64,000 bases of DNA from Cyclaneusma minus (lineage: Eukaryota > Ascomycota > Leotiomycetes > Marthamycetales > Marthamycetaceae). The position numbers and the translations under genes were made by a program. The stretch covers positions 152,699 through 216,698 of the forward strand of contig JAKZHN010000051.1 in the NCBI GenBank assembly GCA_037179335.1, given 5' to 3'. A model generated the notes under the pieces. That model had not been told where the DNA came from. It did no database searches and was given only the letters and a program-made list of their open reading frames with translations. Shown in pieces: positions 1 through 11,863 of this stretch. Every line of letters starts with the position of its first letter. Within the stretch, counting starts at the first letter, position 1.

Positions 1-1746
1 ACTGCACCGGTCCCTCTCTTGCCTACAACACCACACACTCATTAGCATTCATCCTTTCCAATCCCTTTCCCAATGACTCAAAAAAAAGGGGGTAGAACCA
101 AACAGGATAAGAAAATAAACTCACCTCCTGCTCCTCAGCCCCCTTGAACCCACCCCGTCCCAACACCTCAAACCGATTACTCTTCTTAATCCTCTCCATC
201 TCATTCCCCGCCTCCTCCTCATCATCGACCCCCGCATCATTAGCCCTCGGTCGATAAATACTAGAAATCGCATCCTGCGCCGCAAACAGCGGCTTATCAT
301 AATGCTGATCCTCATTAAACCCAGTGTCAAAACCACTCGTTTGGTTAAACAACCTGCTATCCCACATACTCTCTGAACTCTGCGTAGGTTTTGCAAGTCC
401 AAGTGCCACTTTTTCGGAAATATCCCGGTTCTGCTCGCGAGCAAGTACTTGCACGCGGCGTTCGGCTCCCATGCGGTTTTGGCGCAGTTTGCGCTCTTCC
501 TCGCGGCGGCGCTCAGCGCGAGCTTTCTCGCGCTCGCGGACGGAACCTTCGCTGTCACTGCCTGAGTCACTGCCAGAATAGGACGAGTAGCTGCCCGAGC
601 GGGACCGTGAGGTTCTGGATGCACGACGACCGGATCCGGCAGCAGCTCGCTCTTCGCGGGCTTTTTGAGCCAACATTCGAAGATGCTCTTCCTTTTGGGC
701 TTTTTCCTTTTCGGCGAGACGCTGCTGCATGAGTGCACGCTGCTTGACCTCTTCTCTAGCATGGCGGTCTGCGGTGAACAGCGCTTCGGCGAACTGGGCG
801 AATTTGTCGTTGATGGTTACATCTTGGAGGCCACGGCCGTCGGCTGCTAGACGCTTGTCAAGAGGTACAGTGTAACCCTTGGGATTCTTCCAGTTGGAAA
901 CTGGGGGTGGGATTTTCCAGGCTTCTTGATCTTCGGCTGTAAGCTTTCGAGGAGGAGAATGCATGATAGGTGGTGGGGGACTAGGCGGGCCGCGGGGGAT
1001 CTTCTTGTGCTTGAACTTGGGGGGTTCCATGGGATCGACCTGTCGTTCTACGATCTTCATGATACGATCTTGCTTCCGCGAGTTATCGCCCATCTGGTTT
1101 GCTGGTGTGTAACGCACGAATGTAGGGTCTTTCCTGGATCCAACATTGACGTTCTTCGGCTTCTGAGCAGCCACCGCCCCGTTGACAAGCTTTGCAAGAG
1201 CCTCCTTCGTCTTCTGTGTAGCCGCCTCCACTTCCTCCTGTGACGGTCGAGCCAGATTGATTTCTCCTGCATCGGCACGTTGGCGTAAGGGGATGAGATC
1301 TTTGAACGAAGCGTGGACGATGCGCCCCTCGTTATGTCCCTGACGCGCGATCGCATCGTATTTGACCTTTCCTTCCTTGTCGACTTGAATGGCGAGAGCA
1401 TTGCTAGATGTCGCCGACTTACGGCCCATATCTAATGGATATTGCGCATGGGGAATCTCGGGAAACGCGCCGCCGTCGCCGAAGTCTTCTGCTGATCGAG
1501 GTCGCCATCCTGCGCGTTTTCCATACGGGGGAGGGCCGGCTCTCTGAAGCGCAAACAATTAGTATAGTCATCTAGAACTCGTGAACAGGATGAGCGCACC
1601 TTCAGAACAATCTGGCTTTCGTCGAGGGAGCCAGCGCCCAGAATTCGAGGACCTCGTTGCTGCGCATGTGCTGGTAATTCTTCCTCCTCGCCCGTGTATT
1701 TAGGTTTTGGCAGGGCGGAGGCCAAGGAAGCTGAAATAGATGCCAT
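1..1746 (-). CDS. PRP45: Pre-mRNA-processing protein 45 (SNW1/SKIP), 3' end cut off by window
   Basis: SNW/SKIP family spliceosome component, expected in the nucleus in the Prp19-associated complex of activated spliceosomes. Exons on the minus strand are 1746-1600, 1543-125 and 22-1 (partial); introns are GTGCGC...TTCAG and GTGAGT...GTTGTAG. The start codon begins the peptide MASISASLAS. The first junction restores RAGPPPYGKRAGW, the conserved PPYG motif at about residue 55. The SNW core SNWKNPKGYTVPLDKR lies near residue 220, followed by a charged helix rich in E, K and R and a short RS-rich stretch (about residues 345-370). The last visible exon reads AREGPVQ, matching the usual fungal C-terminal end, so only the final few dozen residues are outside the window. 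About 529 residues are visible; family identity is firm. Confidence 0.95.
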
Positions 1747-2297
1747 TGCGAGTTTGTTGGAGCCGGTAGGATTATTGGTGGGTGAGGATCGGGAGAGCTG
1801 GCGTCAGGCTCTCTAGAGGTTGGAGGTCGTGAAGGTCAAAATATCGCGAGCGACCAAGGCGGGCTTCTGCCGGAACTTACCGCCAATTTAGAGAGTATGG
1901 CGTCACGTGTCAGCAGCGAAAGAATAACTCCTTTTTTACGAAGGAATGGCGAGAAAACTATTCGGTGGACGAGTCTTTTTCCTTTCTACTTTCTAGAGGA
2001 TTCATATCCATGTTCATACAGTACTCCTACAGAGATTGGGTGACAAGCCGCCAAGAGCGAAGCTTCAACTCGACCTTGTACGCATACTTACTATATGCCC
2101 TTCAATTCCAGGTGAAGCTGGGAACCAGAATCCCTTCAAAAACCCAAGAGCGAGCCCTCATTCATCGTAAATATATAGTAACGCGACAATACACCAGCAT
2201 TTCCGTAGCGCCATCGATGAACACATATTTTCTCCTGTTCTCCTTTTCTCCCCTTCCTTTCTTCTACCCACCCCCTCCCCATCTCCAACCCACAAAC
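1747..2297. other. Intergenic: Prp45 promoter side and p24 3' side
   Basis: No gene is supported here. The right half (about 2220-2300) is strikingly C- and T-rich and continues into the 3' end of the p24 gene. Open frames in this stretch look like chance or the reverse side of that gene. Confidence 0.6.
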
Positions 2298-3177
2298 TCA
2301 CACATACCCCTTCCTCGCACCCTGATCCCCCTTCATCAGCCCCTTAATCGCCTTAAAATCCAATCTATCACTCACCTGAAAAAAGAACCTGACCACAAAA
2401 ACCTGCAGCCCCGCCATACACACCATCATCAAACTCTCAATAACACTAAAGTTAAAGATCCGCTTCTCCGTACTGCTCACAGTACTCAAATTTCGATTCT
2501 CTCTCGTGCGGAAATATTTCTGGTTTCGCGTGATGGTGGAGAGCTGCCCGGACAGCTTGAAGATCGATTCTTCGACTGCGGAAGTTTGTTCGGGGGAGGT
2601 GCCTTGCTTGGAGGGGAGAGAGGCGCGTTCTTCGTTCTCGACCTGTTTGGGCGGAAAAGAAGGGATTATTAGCTTCGCGCTTCGAATAGAGAGAGGGGAG
2701 GGCAGAGTGTGGAGGGGCAGAGCAGAAGGGCAGAGCAAGGGAAAGACATACGGCGATTTCAAAATCAACGAATTTGTCCGCAAAGGTGCTCATTTCGTTA
2801 TTAAAGCAGAACCGATACTCTCCGACATCATTAGCCGTAAAGACGAAATCGCCCTGACGTTCTTTCTCGCCATCCATGATAACCTTGCCCGTGGGTCCCA
2901 CAACTTCATAGTCGATATCGAATTGACCACCCGATTGCACCTAACACAAAATTCCACGTAAGTAAATGTATTTGGCAGACCAGGATGTTGGCAGACGAGT
3001 AGGTAGCAGAGGTCGAGCACGTACGGCGAAGTAGAAGGCAACCTTGGCGCCCTTTTGCTGCACCTGGCTGAAGAAGCATGCTTTCTCGTTCGCCGATAGC
3101 TTGTACGTCAGCGCGGTAGCTGATGCGACGGACACGAGAGAGGCGATGAGCCCGCAGAGGAAGAGGAAGGACTTCAT
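2298..3177 (-). CDS. p24 family cargo receptor (EMP24/GP25L, gamma-like)
   Basis: Type I membrane protein of COPI/COPII vesicles that selects cargo between ER and Golgi. Exons are 3177-3025, 2940-2752, 2642-2376 and 2321-2298. It opens with a signal peptide (MKSFLFLCGLIASLVSVASA), then a GOLD domain with the two expected cysteines (KACFF and YRFCFNNE), a luminal coiled coil with the hallmark RENRN...STEKRIFNFS, one transmembrane helix, and the short tail GARKGYV. The last intron is exactly 54 nt (GTGAGT...GATCAG, 2375-2322) and open in frame. Splicing gives 210 residues and puts GARKGYV directly after FFFQ, as I recall for fungal p24 proteins; retention would insert 18 residues into the tail. 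Assignment to the gamma subfamily (Erp2/3/4-like) is an inference from the sequence style. Confidence 0.9.
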
Positions 3178-3701
3178 GGCGTTGCGCTGGCGGGGTGGGG
3201 CGCGTTGTCGTTGAAGTCGAGTGAGCTTCGAGGTTTAGATGCAAAGGTGTCGATTTCTGGGGCAGGGTGCGGCCGCATTCAAGCATGTGGTTCGAGCGCG
3301 ACCCCTGTCGATTGAAGCAGCCTCACAGCGCAACTATGTAGAAATAGTTATTTACAAAATTCACCTAACGAGGCAGACTATAGTGAAATTAAAGACTAGT
3401 ATTCTGATTTCTTTTTAATCTAACCAGAAGACCGCTTGCGTATGGATATGACTAGTCCATGAATTCGTTTCCTTGCTTGAAAAAACCATCGTGTGTGTTG
3501 CACCTCCTAGCCCGCTACTATGCAGATGTGTCTACCTGGGCTCAATGCCAAACCGTGACCCTCCGCAGACAGTGCGGCCCTCGTTGCGAAAATAATAGCC
3601 GGGCAACTTGAAGGTTGATTTGTGCCCCATCCAGCGCCCCAGAGATATACAGCCTTAGTTAGAACCAGAACAATGCACGCGCGCCTCCCAATGAATGAGG
3701 A
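3178..3701. other. Intergenic: p24 promoter and USP7 3' region
   Basis: No coding potential seen. It holds the upstream region of the p24 gene and the downstream region of the deubiquitinase gene. No repeats were recognised. Confidence 0.6.
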
Positions 3702-6700
3702 CTACTTCAAGAAGAGATCTCCGGCACCGTTGCGAGCGGCTCGGGCTCGGTCGAGATGATCCAATCCGAGCAGGTCCTCATCACCAAATATCTCCCATAT
3801 GATATCGTCTACAGGGGGTCAGCAAAAGGGTTGGGGTGGGGGAAAGGGTCAACTGCGCAAAAACGTACCATCTGTAAGGTAAGTAGGTTTCGAGTAGGCA
3901 GGGCCCTTCTTGACCACGGCAAACTTGATCTTTTCGAAGTTCTTGCCCTTGAAGCCAGTTCGCTTTTCAAGGCGCTTCTTGGTCTCGGAGAACTTCTCTT
4001 CCTGCTTGGAAGTTAGTATATAGCATCGGACAGATGATCAGATCTCAACTTACAGGCCTGATGAGGAATCTAAAAGGAATGCCGTGGGCCTTGCTAGGCT
4101 CGGTCTGGAAATGAAAGGCGTATACGTAATGGCTATTGTCCGGATCGTTCAGCTCTTCCTCCGTCTTCTTCTCAGCAACGAGGTTGACATAGTCGGTGAT
4201 GCTGACCACGCTGTAGTCAGGCGGAAGCTCCTTGTAAAGTTTATAATTGTGCACTTCGTACACTCGAATGTGATCTGGGTTGATGTCATCTAGTTTCGCC
4301 CTCTTGATCAAAGCGGCGATGACATCCGACACATCGCCGTTCTTGGGGACAAGGACCTCGAATTGTTCCTGACAGGTCAGCCCGAATATTCTGTCTGCAA
4401 GGGGGGAATTCTTACCTCTTTGGAGATGCCTTCTGTGAGCCAGACGACCTTGAGGGACTTTTTCGTGTCCAGCTCAGTGAGGGAGATATCAAGCACCTCG
4501 TAGTACAAGGAATCTTGTCGTTGGTTGCCACCAGAGTAGCTGGCATATGGAGGAGAGAGGATTTGCTGCAGAGTCTGCGTGGGATTGCGTTTCACAGCTA
4601 CCTTCGGGTTGCCTGTCTGTAAGTTGACTGTGTAGAAGCGGAGGTGAGTTGAATCAACACCCAGTCTCTCTCCAACTCTCTCGGCAACTTGATCGTAGGT
4701 GAATCTAGTGCTCAGCTCCACATCGACTGCTTCCTGTCCCGGCGAGCCCAACCTGGGATGAGGAGCGAAGTGCACAACTCTTCGGACGGTAAGGTAGTCA
4801 TACCACTCTCTGGCGTCTTCAATCCTATCCCGTGTGGAGGAAATAGTGCTGGGGATACGTCAGCACACGTCTAAATTTCGCGCAAGACTCAAAACTTACG
4901 GCGAAACGCAGGTCTTGTCCGAGGAGGACTTGCTGTCGATCGAAAGATCAGACTTGCCCCCGTCGAACGCAAGCTTTCGATCCAATTTCGGATCCACTAC
5001 CTTCTGGAAACAAACAATGTCTCCGTCTTGAAGCTCGGCAGCCTTGAGAGATTGCTTGGCCTTCATGGGTTCAATCATCGACGGCTTGATTTCCTCCCAG
5101 AGCTTCAGCTGAACTTTGTCTGCAGGAGTCAATCCAATCTTGGCCAAAATTGGCGTCGTGAGCTCTTCAACCTTCTTTTCCTTGCTAACGTAGATGTGTC
5201 CAATGCCGAACAGTTGTTGAGCTTCAACATCGAAACACTTCAAGAATAGTAAGATATTGTCGTTCTTTGGACCGTAGGCGAGCGCATTTGGTCCGCTGCC
5301 AGGCCAGATTGGCTCTCCTGCTTCATTCACTTCTTCCGCAACTTCCGCCCAGACCCTGAGGTCATTATTCTTGCCTCCGGCCATTTTACCATGGGTATCC
5401 TCGATGGTCTTTCGGTGATCCGTGATTGGCGCGTCGGGTCGGATAGTTTTGTTTTGACGGTTGACCATGCACCAGAGCCTGATTCGCTTTGGATCTCGCT
5501 TAGTATCGTGGCCGATCTGGTCAATCAAGTCCTGTATGGTCGCAGTGCGTCGTAGACGGTAATACTTGGCAGCACCAGGTTCCGTGTCTGGTGCTACATC
5601 AAAAAGGGTGAGGTCCGTTCCATGATGTGCTTGGAATGTCTGTTCAGTAATAACGCGCACACCCAGGTAAAGATGCTGCTCCTCCCTTTCTCTCCGTCGC
5701 GCTTCCTTGATGGCCGCTTCTTCTTCCAGTCTCCTCTGGAGATGAGATGGGGTATCCTCCTGACCCACGGGGCAAAGAACATGGTCGAGTCGGGACTTCC
5801 TGATGTACACCAGCATGTAGGCACTGTTGACCCTCTGCATCGGCTTCGAGTTAGGCTTGTAGATGCCATTGGGGGCGATATATTCGCCTCCGTAGTTCTC
5901 TTCAAGTACTTCTCGCATGGTAGCTCTAGTAACCTTGTCGTCATCATACTTGTAGAAGCAGCCGTCCTTGGTGGGCTTGAGGAACGCATAGTAATGCCCA
6001 GCATTGAGGTCTCCACTGTGGACCAAAACACCATGGAGCTGATATGTCCATGGTTCCGATATTTCGGCATCTTTTGAGAGGAATGGAGCGAGATCGATGA
6101 TTTCGGGGAATTCATATCGATCATTCACCTTCGTCATGGCGTCTCGCATGAAATCATACTCAAATCGCTTGAGCTGAAGATGCATGACTTCTGGGAAAGA
6201 CTCGAAGATCACACCCTTGTTCGCATCCTGTAGCTTGTACTCGTCGCCAGCGAAATACTGATTTTCGCCGTCCATCTTTTCGACAGAGATGTAATCTTTG
6301 AAACTGGCTGCGACGTCCGAGTTGCCCCTGACATTTAGTTGTAGATCCCAAAAATCTTCAACCCTGCTCGATTCGTAAGGCACGTTAATGCAGCTGATGT
6401 AGGTCTTGAGCTTTCCGCGGAAAAGCTCTGGAAGAACGTGTTGTACTTTCGTGCCCTTCATCTTCTCTTCCATGCGTTCCATCAATTTTCGTGACAGTTC
6501 TTGCACATCTTGCTGCTCGAAGATATGCCTTGCTTCCCAGCCAAAAGACTTGGTCAGCTCATTGGTGCTTACTGCCTGAGTCGACGTCTGGAGCTGGTAG
6601 AAGAGTCGCTGCAGCGTGTATGCACTGTTTGTCAAATTCTCTTCGTCTTGAGTAGGTATTGCGTAGACGGCCTGTCTGAAGTTAGCACTGGAAGAAAGTT

Positions 6701-7589
6701 TCGAGCTTCCTGTGACATACCTTGCGAAAGGCGTTGGTGAAGTACAATGACTGAATCAGCGAGTTCAGGTAGCAGGTTGCTCCTTGGTTCTTCAAGCCAA
6801 CGAAGCCAGTCTCTTTCTTCGAGTCGTAGTTGACAAAACTGTGCCATAAGACACCGGTCTCATCCTTGACAACTCGCACGAAGGCTGTGATGTTTGCTGA
6901 ATCCTCTTCGACCAGCGGCCTTTCCTTGCCCTCGCCGCATCCGCCTGGCTGGAACAGTTTGCGTATCTCGTAGAATCTGGTGAAGCCCCAGTCACCTTCA
7001 TCCTTTGTAAAGCGGTGATGCGCCGTGTGATGGGTGTGAATGGTCGGATCGGTTTTATTCCAGAGCACAAGAGAAAATTGTATGCAGCAAGACCAGTCCT
7101 CCGGTACCTCTCCTTCCGGGAAGCCCTGTTCCAAGTAGAACGAGCAGAAGTCGACATTGTTACCATAGGGGAACATCAGAATTCGCCTGCAGGTCTTGAT
7201 CAGCATGTGCACTCCTTTGAGACGGCACCTTCCAGGTTGACTGACCAAGGATAGCCACCCGCTGTAAAGACAGGACCATGCTCCTTCTTTTGCAAGGACC
7301 TCCAGCCCGTAATGTTCCATGTGTGCGATTGCTCGTCGAGGAGGGGAGGCTGTTCAACCAGAGGGTGGCTGTCCAGGACGAATTCCTTTATTGCCGTCTC
7401 ATCGTCTGCTCGGATCTCTTTCTCGTGGATGGTCTCTGGGGTGATGACGGCCACATCGTCCGTCTCGACATCGGGAGGCTCAATGACATAGTCGTCGGAG
7501 GAATCGAGGGCCATCTGGTTGGTGTAATCCTGCTCTGCGTCAACATCTCTGTGAGGAAGCTCCAAAGTCTCTCCGCTATGGGGAGCCAT
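3702..7589 (-). CDS. UBP15: Ubiquitin carboxyl-terminal hydrolase, USP7/Ubp15 family
   Basis: Cysteine protease that removes ubiquitin from substrates. Seven exons: 7589-7246, 7186-6721, 6671-4900, 4848-4416, 4368-4054, 4001-3869 and 3808-3702. They join to exactly 1190 codons (1189 aa), typical for the family. The N-terminal MATH/TRAF domain starts near residue 90 (SHTWNITGW, then FPYGNNVDF). The catalytic Cys box GLKNQGATCYLNS puts Cys at about residue 253; the His box LNAGHYYAF puts His at about 496, followed by YDDDKVTR. The C-terminal half is the ICP0-binding/HUBL region (RLWCMVNRQNKT and onward), ending in EIFGDEDLLGLDH. The ATG at 7589 has context AAAGATGG; the frame stays open upstream but lacks conserved sequence there. 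All introns are 47-60 nt. No catalytic residue is missing. Confidence 0.96.
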
Positions 7590-8550
7590 CTTTGCAGCTG
7601 GGGGGTTGGAATGCAGCTCGAGGAAGCTTGTGAGGATGGCGGCACAATGCGTCGCTAGCTGGGAGACAGCTGCAGACAGGCAAGTGGCAGATGAGAGATG
7701 GTCAATGGGAAGAGAAGTGGAAACGTACGTGATCCATGGCAGCAACAGTGGGATGAAGCTAGAGCGGTTGCAGCAGCATATGCCTAGCCGTGCAGCACTT
7801 TGGCAGGTGCGGTCCAGCTGTTGTCGATGAGCAGGTCCAGAAGGCGCAATTGTGGTGGTGGTTGGAATTTTGGCGGGATGGCGCCGGACTTGAGGCTGCC
7901 GCACGTTGGTGATGGCCTGCGGGCTGCGAGTCCGCTCGCTATGCTCAGGGAGGAATGACGTTCGGGGGGATCGACAGACAAAAAAGAAGAACAGGGGGGG
8001 CACTGGTCTTTGTATTATCGAGACATATTATCGGGTCACCGTTTATTTATCGATCCTGTCTGCATGTGATAATTATCGTGATTACTATAACTATATAGTA
8101 TAGAGTCTGGCAGTTCCACGCAATCATTTAGGAATGATGGGAGCTGTTGAGTGTGCTGGGCCACAGCTAGTACTTGGTAGTATGTTCAGCCACTACATGT
8201 ACTGACTCTGCTAGTAGTGGCGGAATTCATGTTGTGCCCCTCCTTCCATAGCGCATGTGAGATGTTATCGAGGCCGACGACCCTCCATCGTCCTTCAACC
8301 ATCGTTTGTACTCTGTCACGACACTGAAAAATCACGAACAACTCTGCTTGCTAACAACTTTGCACGCGAAGCGCTGCAATCGCCAAAATCTCGCGCTAAC
8401 CATGGCCAGGAAATCGCTAAAATGTGAAGCTTCAAGCTCGCCTCCGCTGCCGCGACCGCCTGTACTTAAAGCGCGACACGACGAGTTCGCGACCGACTCT
8501 ACCCTCTACATCTCCGGCAGTCTACAAGAACAATCAATCAATCATTCAAG
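7590..8550. other. Intergenic: divergent promoter region of UBP15 and Nudix gene
   Basis: About 960 bp between divergent genes. A pyrimidine/purine-mixed stretch near 7740-7980 could be UBP15 5' UTR. CAATCAATCAATC lies directly before the Nudix start. No further gene is supported. Confidence 0.55.
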
Positions 8551-9429
8551 ATGTCTAGCTCAGTTCATTTCTCCGAAGACTTCTCTCTCAACTGCGGCGC
8601 TGTCGCGGTTGACATCGCCGCGCACAAGGTCCTCCTTGTCTACTTCCGCGACACCAACCTCTACATGCTTCCCAAGGGTCGCAAGAACATCAATGAGATG
8701 CTCTTCGTGGGAGCTTTGCGCCAGGTCCTTGAACAAACTGGTTATGTTTGCGACGTGCTTCCTCTTCAATATGAGACCCATGCCAAGACACCCGCCAATT
8801 CCATTTTCCCTCCGTCGCCTCTGATCACCGAGGCTATTGCCGTCACTCAATTCGACGAGCGTGGAGTTCAGAAAATCATCCACTGGTACGCCGCGAAGGG
8901 AAACTCGGAGGTCGACAGAATGCGTGTTGCAATGTCCAACGCGGAGCCTTACTGGGTCGATATCAACGAGGCGATCGGCCTGCTCGCCTTTGTGGAGGAC
9001 CAACAGGTTGCCGACCGCGTCCTTAGCACCGTCGTCTGGCCCACCAAGCCCATGGATCCCACATCGCGACCTTTCCAGCCGACCCCCGACATCCCCTCCG
9101 AGCCCACTCCCAAGACGCTCTACGACCCCAACTTTGACAGCAACCCCTCCGTCAACAAGCAGGCCAAGGCTGGCAAACAAGGCAAGGGAGGCAAGAAGCT
9201 GGCTAAGAGTAACAGCCAGATCAAGGGCGGCGAGAAGGGTGTGGTCAAGGACGATGAGAAGGGCCCGATCAAGAACGGTGAGGACGGTCTGGTCAAGGAC
9301 GGCGAGAACGGTCTGGTCAAGGACGGCGAGAACGGTCTGGTCAAAGACGGCGAGAACGGTCTGGTCAATGGCAACAAGAACGGTCTGGTCGAGAACGGCG
9401 AGAAGTACCTGACCAAAGGCAACGAGTAA
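8551..9429 (+). CDS. Nudix-fold protein with degenerate Nudix box and C-terminal octapeptide repeats
   Basis: Single-exon 292-residue protein. Residues about 1-165 have the Nudix fold of a fungal family: LNCGAVAVDI, YMLPKGRKNINE, then the helix of the Nudix box. The consensus GX5EX7REUXEEXGU reads here GRKNINE...RQVLEQTGY, so the first and third glutamates of REUXEE are glutamine. These residues bind the catalytic metal, so hydrolase activity is doubtful; it may bind a nucleotide or diphosphoinositol without cleaving it (inference). After a Pro-rich linker (about 165-200) and a Lys/Gly-rich stretch, residues about 230-285 consist of repeats of the type GLVKDGEN. The start codon follows TTCAAG and is the first ATG of the conserved frame. 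Confidence 0.85.
   Translation: MSSSVHFSEDFSLNCGAVAVDIAAHKVLLVYFRDTNLYMLPKGRKNINEMLFVGALRQVLEQTGYVCDVLPLQYETHAKTPANSIFPPSPLITEAIAVTQFDERGVQKIIHWYAAKGNSEVDRMRVAMSNAEPYWVDINEAIGLLAFVEDQQVADRVLSTVVWPTKPMDPTSRPFQPTPDIPSEPTPKTLYDPNFDSNPSVNKQAKAGKQGKGGKKLAKSNSQIKGGEKGVVKDDEKGPIKNGEDGLVKDGENGLVKDGENGLVKDGENGLVNGNKNGLVENGEKYLTKGNE
9238..9405 (+). repeat. 24-bp tandem repeat inside the Nudix-like gene
   Basis: A unit encoding GLVKDGEN is repeated, with three nearly perfect 24-bp copies at 9286-9357 and degenerate copies on both sides (GVVKDDEK, GPIKNGED, GLVNGNKN, GLVENGEK). The unit length is a multiple of three, so copy-number change keeps the frame. It makes a charged, probably unstructured tail. 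Confidence 0.9.
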
Positions 9430-9504
9430 GGTCAGGTCGAGAATGCGGCGGGGCAATGCGTTGGCTTAATGCGTTGATGACTTGCGCCCGGCTCTTCATC
9501 TCAC

Positions 9505-9665
9505 ACAGGCGTCCATCTCGGTCAGGTGTTCATTTCGGTCAGGCGTTCACTTCAATCAGGCGATGATACCCCTCTCCAGGCGTTCATTTCGGTCAGGCAA
9601 TGATACCCCTCCAGGCGTTCGTTTCTTTCAGGCGTCCATACCCAATCGGGCGTTCAACTTCAGCA
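9505..9665. repeat. Intergenic short tandem repeat (about 17 bp, GTTCATTTCGGTCAGGC type)
   Basis: Immediately downstream of the Nudix-like gene, variants of GGCGTTCATTTCGGTCA recur about eight times with irregular spacing, twice interrupted by the shared insert GATACCCCTC. The rest of 9430-10007 holds the kinase promoter and no gene. Confidence 0.8.
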
Positions 9666-10007
9666 ATCAAAAGGCGTTCTTGCAATATTCTGAAACATGC
9701 AATGTGAAAGTTGTCTACAGTGATCGGTGTGTCTCATTACTTAGTAACAAGTTAACCCAGCAATATGAATGACCAGCTATCGGCCACCCACCTCTATTAT
9801 GACCTTTTGCATAAACCCGGATGTTGTGGTGCACAGGCCCGTCCAAGACTCACATGCTGGCCATAAATACCTACTGGCATTTTAGGCTTTCCCATGCCTG
9901 AGCCCTCCACCTAAGCTGCATAGAGTTCAGCGTCAAGAACCCGCAAACCTAATCCCCCAAACGCTCCACCCTGCTGGCTTGCGAAAAACTTGCTCTTCTC
10001 GCATGGA

Positions 10008-11612
10008 ATGGTCGTTATGTTTTCGCAGAATGGCTCGAGGTGCCTTCGGATGACCCCACACACGGGAATTGGCTCGCGAGACCTCACGCGATCATCACCG
10101 CTCCCCTCACCGACATGGAGAAGGAATTATTCTCATGGTGCGCCGCCATGGAGACCTGCTTCAGTCTTGGACGAGTATGCTAAGTTTCTGAATCCAAGAG
10201 GATTACACGGTGCTAATTCAATTGGCAGATATGTTGCCAAAGAGGCCAGGCCGATCAGTTTGAGGCAGCTTATGGTATTTGGACGGTCCCTGACTGAAGC
10301 CCGTCTGATCAGTTCTGCAAACTATGTCCGCTCCGAACTGCCAACTAGGTGAGTTTAGCCAAAAGATTTGCTATCAGAAAACCCCTATGAAACATCCTCA
10401 AGTGTGTACTGTTCAAGACTAACACACAAGGCAGGTTGGCGCATCGCATACGAGACATGCAAACCCTCCCCTACGTCGTAGTGACAAACCCCCATATCAG
10501 CCAAGTCTACGAGCTCTACTATCGCGCCTTCGAGTCCATCCGACGAGTCCCCGAGATCAAAACCCTCGACGACAACGAAGTGCTCTGCAAAACCATCAAC
10601 ACCACTCTAAACGAGCACCTCACCGTGATCCCCAAGCTCGCCATGGGCGTCCTCGAGTGCCGTGAGCTCATGAAAGCCGAAGAAATGGACAAATTTATGA
10701 ACACCATCCTCCGCTCCGTAAGGCCTTCCACTTCCCGTTTTGCCAGTCACCCATTTCCTACCATCCAAGCAAACTGACATCCCCCTTTTACAGAGAATCT
10801 CCCGCCGCGTAATCGCCGAACAACACCTCTCCCTAACCGAAACCTTCCACTCCCCCTGGCACTTCCCCGACGCCTCTCCCTCCCCTTCCCCCGAACCCTT
10901 CATCGGCGAAGTCTTCCTCCGCTGCAACGCCTCCGAAGTAATAAACCGCATCGGCGCCGAAGTCCTCTCCCTCGCCCGCGCCGCCTACGGCCCCTCCACC
11001 CCCATGCCCCGCATCGTCCTCTCCGGGCACCTCGACGCCACCTTCCCCTTCATTCTGAACCACCTCGACTACATAATCGGCGAATTATTACGCAATTCGG
11101 TACAAGCCGTCATCGAGCGTCACCAAAATTCGAAGTCAAATAGGGCAGAGGAACCACCCCCTATCGAAGTAACAATCTGCGAAGCCCCCCAACACGTAAT
11201 AATCCGCGTCTCCGACCAAGGCGGCGGTATCCCGCGCGAGATTCTCCCTCACCTCTGGTCCTTCGCCAAAGGCCCGCGCGGCGCCACCCGTCTCCACAAC
11301 CTCCGTCAAGTACCCAAAATGGCCGCCACGCTTCAAGAAATCCAAATGCCGTCTGATCGCGATTTCGACATCGTCGGCTCAGCTCCCAAGGACGGCAAAG
11401 ACAAAAGCTCTTTAAGCTCGTTATCGAGTAGGCCGCCGAATTTACGGCTAGGGATGGGATTACCGCTAAGTAGGGTTTATGCGGAGTATTGGGCGGGGAG
11501 TCTGGAGGTGCATAGCTTGGAGGGGTATGGTGTGGATGCGTTTCTGCAGATTAGTAAGTTGGGGAATAAGAATGAACAGCTTACGACGAGGGCGTGTATG
11601 GATGCTGTTTGA
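10008..11612 (+). CDS. Mitochondrial PDK/BCKDK-family protein kinase
   Basis: Kinase of the GHKL fold that phosphorylates the E1 subunit of pyruvate or branched-chain 2-oxoacid dehydrogenase in the mitochondrial matrix. Exons are 10008-10174, 10229-10348, 10435-10717 and 10794-11612, giving 462 residues. The first 55 or so residues are rich in Arg, Ser and Pro with few acids, fitting an import presequence. The four-helix N-terminal domain includes EARPISLRQL and ELPTRLAHRIRDMQ. The ATP-binding domain has the N-box GELLRNSVQAVIE, the G1 box SDQGGG and the GLPLSR lid. The first intron is 54 nt and open in frame; removing it restores VLDEYVAKEAR. Start: first ATG in the open frame, with a second possible ATG at 10017. 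By sequence I favour a yeast Pkp2/BCKDK-like member over Pkp1, without proof. Confidence 0.9.
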
Positions 11613-11863
11613 AGGGAAAGGAGAGAGGGAGGAGCAATGTTATAAGTACGGAACTCCGTTTTCAGCAAGTCAGCGAAGAGCTTTATACCCATAGGAGTTC
11701 AAAAAAAGGACGAACACATCTTTAGTCGGTTCTGTTCGCAAGGTTTTCTAGCTAGTAGGGGATAATAAAATGATTGGGAATGCTTCAAGTAACTGGGAAT
11801 ACCTCAAGTAACTAAGAACATTCAAAGGAATCGGGTATTGAATATATGGATAATAGAATTATA

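Noticed and set aside
9482..9772. 96-codon frame downstream of the Nudix gene
   Set aside because: Its sequence is produced by the 17-bp intergenic repeat and has no ATG at the start.
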